This document shows, one piece after another, positions 58,416 through 64,000 of a DNA stretch of 64,000 nucleotides. The notes beneath the pieces were generated by a model. It did not search any database, was not told where the DNA came from, and saw nothing but the letters and a program-made list of their open reading frames with translations. Within the stretch, counting starts at the first letter, position 1. Each line of letters opens with the position of its first letter. Position numbers and translations under genes: made by a program. The stretch covers positions 18,969,026-19,033,025 of the forward strand of contig NC_058165.1 in NCBI RefSeq assembly GCF_020080835.1, written 5' to 3'. Origin of the DNA: Cotesia glomerata. Taxonomy: Eukaryota > Arthropoda > Insecta > Hymenoptera > Braconidae.

Positions 58416-58689
58416 TAACTATCGGTAAAAAATATCAAACCGAATTTACGATAAAGATATACCCAAAACTAAATTTTTCTTAGTCTCTTAATTATATTAA
58501 TTTATTTTTGACATATAACCACATTGACGTGTACAAAACAAAATAAATAAATAAACAAATTTTGTTCATCGCTAAATTCTAATCTATTTATAACTACTTC
58601 GAAAACTTATCATAATAAATAAACTATTTTAGAAAAGGAAATGAAATATTGAAAAGCCACAACTTCAGGTTAAGAACTTCCCAAAAAAA

Positions 58690-60100
58690 TTGTCCCAAAA
58701 ATGTCCCAAGCGTTGGACATCCAAACGTGACACAATTTGGGACATTTTTGGGACAATTTTGGGACATCTCAAAAAAAAATTAAAAATTTTAAAATAGTGC
58801 GTTTAAGTAATTTTTCGTCGATTTTAGGTATTTTTTTGAAGATTTTCAGAAGACTTCACAATTTCATGACAATTTTACTACAATTTCAAACGTTTTTTAA
58901 ATGATTTTGAAGAAGTTAATTTATTTTTGCACAGCTGTAGATTTGTCTAGAAATTAATGGATAAAACATTTATTGAACATTTTTGGGACAATTTTAGGAC
59001 ATTTTCGGAACATTGTTTAATATTTTTAGGACAATTTTGAACGTTTTTCAAATAATTAAAAAAAAAACAATTTATTTTTGCACGGTTGTAGATTTGTCCT
59101 AAAATTAATAGATGAAAAATTTTAGGACATTTTTGGGACAACTTTAGGACATTTTTGGGACAATTTTAGGACATTTTTGGGACAATTTTAGGACATTTTT
59201 GGGAAAACTTGAGGACATTTTTGGGACAATTCTGTAATGTTTCTACAACAAACTTTGAACATTTTTAGAACTATTTCACGACACTTTTGACCGATTTCAA
59301 GAAAGATAATTTATTTTTGCACGCTTGTAGATTTGTACTAAAATTAATAGATGAAAAATTTTAGGACATTTTTGGGACAACTTTAGGACATTTTTGGGAC
59401 AATTTTAGGACATTTTTGGGACAACTTTAGGACAATTTTAGGAAATTTTCGGAACATTTTTTAAATAGTTTTTGAATATTTTTTTAAATATTTTTTCAAA
59501 AGTGTCGTGAAATAGTTTTAAAAATGTTCAAAGTTTGTTGTAGAAACATTACAGAATTGTCCCAAAAATGTCCTAAAATAGTCCCAAAAATGTCCTAAAG
59601 TTGTCCCAAAAATGTCCTCAAGTTGTCCCAACAATGTCCTAAAATTTTTCATCTATTAATTTTAGGACAAATCTACAACCGTGCAAAAATAAATTGTTTT
59701 TTTTTTTTTAATTATTTGAAAAACGTTCAAAATTGTCCTAAAAATATTAAAAAAATGTTCCAAAAATGTCCTAAAATTGTCCCAAAAATGTCCTAAAAAT
59801 GTCCTAAAATTGTCCCAAAAATGTTCAATAAATGTTTCATCCATTAATTTCTAGACAAATCTACAGCTGTGCAAAAATAAATTATCTTCTTCAAAATCAT
59901 TTAAAAACCGTTTAAAATTGTAGTAAAATTGTCATGAAATTGTGAAGGCTTCTGAAAATCTTCAAAAAAATACCTAAAATCGACGAAAAATTACTTAAAC
60001 GCACTATTTTAAAATTTTTAATTTTTTTTTGAGATGTCCCAAAATTGTCCCAAATTGTGTCACGTTTGGATGTCCCACGCTTGGGACATTTTTGGGACAA
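58690..60100. mobile_element. 1.4-kb foldback element of TGTCC/GGACA motifs
   Basis: Both ends read 'ttgtcccaaaaatgtccca' inward, then 'ggacatccaaacgtgacac' and its complement. The arms pair for roughly 600 bp each (58690-59290 with 59500-60100), including 'cagctgtagatttgtctaga' and 'gtttctacaacaaactttga'. The inside of the arms is filled with 20-bp repeats of the type TTAGGACATTTTTGGGACAA. Short frames (58947-59141, 59662-59844) are these repeats translated. There is no transposase, so if mobile it is non-autonomous. Confidence 0.85.
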
Positions 60101-61635
60101 TTTTTTTTTTCACACGGGTTTTCAATGATACCAAATTTAACCATAAAACCCCATTTTATGATATAAATACACGACCACAAAATTTGGCTTCTCTTAATTA
60201 CGTATTTTTTAAATACGTATTTTTTCTTTAATTGAATTTTTATTAAAATTCACTATCACTACGCAATACAACCGTACAAAGCCAAACGAACTTTTCTTAT
60301 TTGTCACGTGGAAACTATGGCGCCACTTGATCAAGCTAGATTTTTTTAGACTGCGTGCGCATATGACAAGAAAAAAGGGCGCCGATATTTAAAAAAAAAA
60401 ATATAAAATACTCTGTAAGAAACTTACTACTTAATTATAATTTTTTTTTTTTTAATCAATTACACAATTAATTTTTTTTCTCAAAAAATGAATGAGCGTC
60501 ATGAGGCGTGCACTTTTGGATTTTCCAAACTTTTTTGATAGTATTTTGAGTGGTGGAAAAAAATAATTAAAAAAAATCAGTAACTTATCAGTAAAAATTG
60601 ATTGACGGCATTGAAATCACTGGAAAAGCATGACCGGCAAAAAAATCAATAAAATAAAAATAGCAAGTAGGTAGAAGAGTGAAGAGAGGAGCATGAAAGC
60701 AAAGATACGTCAGAAGAAGAGCCGGAGGCGAATAAGTAGTTGACGTTGGTGCCTGATGCAGTCACGCTGTTATTATCCGTTATCTGAATACCTTACTAAG
60801 CATAATAAAGTGGCTTCTGGCATTTTATTATTTTACTTCCAACCGGTCTTTTCTCACCATACCCATGCTACACATTATATTATCCATACAATATATAATA
60901 TATAATATATTATATAGAAGAGCGACGATACAAACTACACACTGATAATCACCACTTTCGAGTGATACCACATCAGCTACTGGGCGTGTATCATCAATTT
61001 TATATATTTACAACACCAGCCCCCTCTACTTGCACTTTCTCGGACTAATTTTAGCTTCTGAGCTTGCGATAATTTTTGAAATCAAAATTTACAAATATTT
61101 TTTTTAGAAGAAAAAATTGATTAAATGCCTGGTGAAATTCTTAGCTCGGTAATTTTTATTACGATGACAATAACAGACAAATTGTTTAAGTGAGTGAAAA
61201 AATTAATCATGCGGGAGAACAAGAGGCAAGGGGCAATAAAACTAAAAAGTTGTATCGTTACGAGCGTTTCAAGAGGACCGCCGTGTCATTAAGGATACAA
61301 TTAAAAATGGTCGCGTAATAAAATCGCGCATTAATGTAACGAATGCCTTGGCTGTATTTTATTTCGTCATATATATAGTTTCCAGGCTGATCATCCAACT
61401 GCTGCTTTGGGATTTTTTGTCAGTAGAATTAGAGCCACAATTGGGAACCAGTCCAACATTATACTTTGTTTGATGCTTCTGATAATTAGCGCGAGAAGAG
61501 TTCTTTAAGTTTTATTGATTAAAACGTACTTGGGTGTTATTAAAATTTTGTAAAAAATTTTTTCTTCATATATGACCTTATAAATAAATTTATTAGTCAT
61601 TTTTTTTATAATTTATATTAATGAGAAAATATATT
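60101..61635. other. Single-copy-like stretch, no confident gene
   Basis: Contains CACGTG followed by 'actatggcgccac' (about 60315-60335), a GC-richer part at 60650-60800 and a short AT-rich triplication 'atataatatataatatatta' near 60890. No frame with a recognisable product. Confidence 0.4.
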
Positions 61636-61639
61636 TTTC

Positions 61640-62278
61640 TTCATGATTATTTTCTTGAGCGGGAAAAAATTTTTTTTCACAAGAAATTTCAATTATTTCA
61701 AAATTAATTCTCTTGTTTTAAGAAATACGCATCTTGGTCCAAGAAAATTTATTTAAGTCAAGAAAATCTTGCTTTGAGAAAATTCAGCCTCGAGCTCCTA
61801 AAAATTTAGTTCTTGGTAGAAGTTAATTTTCTTGTCTTGAGAAAATTTCTCTCTTGCTCCAAAAAATTAAATATTAAGATAGAAGTTAATTTTCATCAAT
61901 ATTTTTATTGATTAACATGTCAATTGGGAAGATCAAATAATATTTCATCATTTTTTTTCATCCAATATGTATAATTGCACGGTAAAATAATATAAAATGG
62001 GTATCAAATATTCTCGAGAAAAATTTTCTCAAGGTGAGAAAATTTTTCTCACAGCTTCGAAACAGGTGGCGCTGCTTCCCTAAAGTATCTAAAATCTTGA
62101 TCAAATATAAAAATTTATTGTATCAAGTATTTATGATAGAATTAAAAAAATAAAAAAAGAATTTTTCGAAAAATTTTAACTTCGGCCAACACAACTTCGG
62201 TCTTCCTTCAGGCACCCGACAAATTTTCTTCAGCCAAGAATTTTGTTCTCCAGTCAAGAAATTTTTCTTTCTGTGTAT
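61640..62278. repeat. Repeat with reiterated TTCTTG/CAAGAA words
   Basis: Words such as 'tcttgagaaaatt', 'caagaaaattta' and 'cagccaagaattttg' recur throughout, and the right end 'atttttctttctgtgtat' is the inverse of the repeat I ends at 30.5 kb. It contains ACAGGTGGCGC (about 62062-62072), complement of the site at 25911. Boundaries are approximate. Confidence 0.5.
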
Positions 62279-62282
62279 CTCT

Positions 62283-63450
62283 AGATAAATAATTAAGAAA
62301 TGACCTTGTATCTCGTAAACTATCAACAATTTTGAAGATATAAGCTCATCCCGATGTTACACTCATCGAGACCTTTTATTTGAGTACCCACATCAATTTT
62401 TCATATATTTATATATATTATATATATGTATATATGAAAAATATATCAAAAATGCATGTGGGTACTCAAATGAAAGCTCTTAATGAGTGTAACATCAAAA
62501 TGAGCTTATATCTTTGAAATATATATTATATATATGTATATATGAAAAATATATCAAAATTTAATATGTTATTAAATTAAAAAAAAAAAAATATTAAAAA
62601 AAATTGCATTTTTTTAAATTTTACTTGCCATTATTTACTTGTTATAAATTTTTTAAAATTATTAAATAAGTGCCAAATTAATTTTCATTAACTAAGAAAT
62701 TACCTTGTATCTTGTGAATTATTGATATTTTTAAAGATATAAGCTCATCCCGATGTTACACTCATCGAGACCTTTCATTTGAATACCCATATCAATTTTT
62801 CATATATTTTATATATGTATATATGAAAAATATATCAAAAATGCATGTAGGTACTCAAATGAAAGCTCTTAATGAGTGTAACATCAAAATGAGCTTATAT
62901 CTTTGAAATATATATTATATATATGTATATATGAAAAATATATCAAAATTTAAGATGTTATTAAATTAAAGAAAAAATTATTTATAAAAAATTGCATTTT
63001 TTTTTAATTTTGCTTGTCATTATTTATTTATGATAAATTTTTTAAAATTATTAAATATATGCTAAATTAATTTTCATTAATTGAAAAATGACCTTGTATC
63101 TTGTGAATTATTGATATTTTTAAAGATATAAGCTCATCCCGATGTTACACTCATTAAGACCTTTCATTTGAATACTCACATCAATTTTTCATATATTTAA
63201 TATATATGTATATATGTATATATGAAAAATATGTCAAAAATGCATGTGGGTACTCAAATGAAAGCTCTTAATGAGTGTAACATCAAGATGAGCTTATATC
63301 TTTGAAATACATATTATATATATGTATATATGAAAAATATATCAAAAACGCGTGTGGGTATTCAAATGAAAGCTCTTGATGAGCATAATATCGGGATGAG
63401 CTTATATCTTTAAAAACTTCAATAGTTAAGAAAGTACAGTGCAATTTAAC
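62283..63450 (+). repeat. Family A array, three modules
   Basis: Modules anchored by 'gaccttgtatct.gt.aa' near 62302, 62701 and 63089 (period about 390-400 bp), then a final half-module and the tail 'aagaaagtacagtgcaattt' at 63427. Confidence 0.9.
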
Positions 63451-64000
63451 AAAATTCATTAAAAATAAAATAAAATTATATTACTTTTTTTAACTTGAAA
63501 TTTATTTATTAAAAGAATAAATATGATTCCGTTCATTAAAAATTACCTTAAAAAAAAAAATAAAAAATGATTTTTAATTAAAAAATTTTTTGTTTTGGTA
63601 CGGTAATTTTGTCTGCATTATATATTAATATAAAATATATATTACAGGGCTATAAATTACTAAAAAATGATAAATATGTGAGTAAGTATTTTTTAATTTT
63701 ACTGATAATTATCATCAACAGAGGACCTACTAAAGAGGAGGTTAAACGATTTAATAAAAAATGCATTATATAGTTAGCATCTCTGTCTTTTAGGGGGAAG
63801 CCGCGGCTGGAAGATCGTTTGGAGAATACCAAAGAACGGGAGTAGAGAAGTGTTGAGCGAGGGAGAAAGTGAGATGTATAGATAACAAAAATAAAAAAAA
63901 AAAAAAACTATATGATACGAAGTGAGCGAGAGCATAAGTAAGGAAAAAGCGAGAAAGAGAATCAGACATAAAAGAGTGAGGGGTTCGTGGATGATTAAAC
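63451..64000. other. Right edge, no gene seen
   Basis: AT-rich to 63700, then purine-leaning sequence with repeated 'gcgag' words (63850-63960). A 60-aa minus frame (63650-63832) has no motif. Confidence 0.35.

Noticed and set aside
58947..60100. Four frames inside the GGACA hairpin
   Set aside because: They are the short repeats read in one frame; the complementary arm gives the same peptides.

Overview
This window looks like gene-poor, very AT-rich nuclear DNA from an insect. There is no bacterial-type gene order, and no open reading frame reads as an intact host protein. The longest frame (112 aa) is the start of a broken Tc1-like transposase. The density of short inverted-repeat elements and the tone of the repeats fit an arthropod, perhaps a parasitoid wasp. 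That lineage guess is inference, because no single-copy gene is present to confirm it. The window is best read as intergenic or large-intron sequence built from layers of non-autonomous mobile elements and tandem repeats. All family letters (A, C, D, E, F, G, I, J, K, L, X) are mine; all positions and lengths are my own hand counts.

Layout. 1-1050 and many later segments (22.0 kb, 31.5, 34, 36.6-38.3, 39.6-41.7, 45.9-48.1, 62.3-63.4 kb) belong to repeat family A, a roughly 230-bp hairpin whose arms carry a conserved 'gtgggtactcaaatgaaag' block around an AT-rich tip. Two arrays of a 20-bp palindrome (TTTACGGACTAGTCCGTAAA) lie at 1.2-2.0 kb and 17.3-20.0 kb in inverted orientation with matching inner edges. 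They enclose about 15 kb. Inside that interval, 3.0-8.6 kb is a 'Russian doll': MITE X is split by element C (itself hit by a retroposed 451-bp insert and by a second C), by element D, and by element E (itself hit by another D). 9.7-11.0 kb is a D copy carrying an uninterrupted E. 11.7-12.5 kb is a large hairpin (J). 12.5-14.6 kb is a duplicated block, one copy of which holds a 583-bp inverted-repeat insert (L).

The central part holds a second X copy interrupted by a GC-rich double hairpin (21.6 kb), a 182-bp satellite (23.0-25.8 kb), a purine-rich strand-asymmetric repeat (27.2-28.1 kb), a third C copy, a 515-bp tandem repeat (31.6-32.8 and 34.9-35.6 kb) and a GC-rich patch with paired CCAAT boxes (38.7-39.3 kb). 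The right half holds the 5' end of a Tc1-like transposon with inverted-repeat/direct-repeat ends (42.8-43.3 kb), a 100-N assembly gap (44265-44364), further D and C copies (49.4-51.8 kb), a 354-bp tandem repeat (54.9-55.7 kb) and a 1.4-kb inverted repeat made of TGTCC/GGACA motifs (58.7-60.1 kb).

No pathway can be described because there are no intact genes. The coherent story is insertion history. Several elements have an uninterrupted relative elsewhere in the window, so their ends and target duplications can be read directly.
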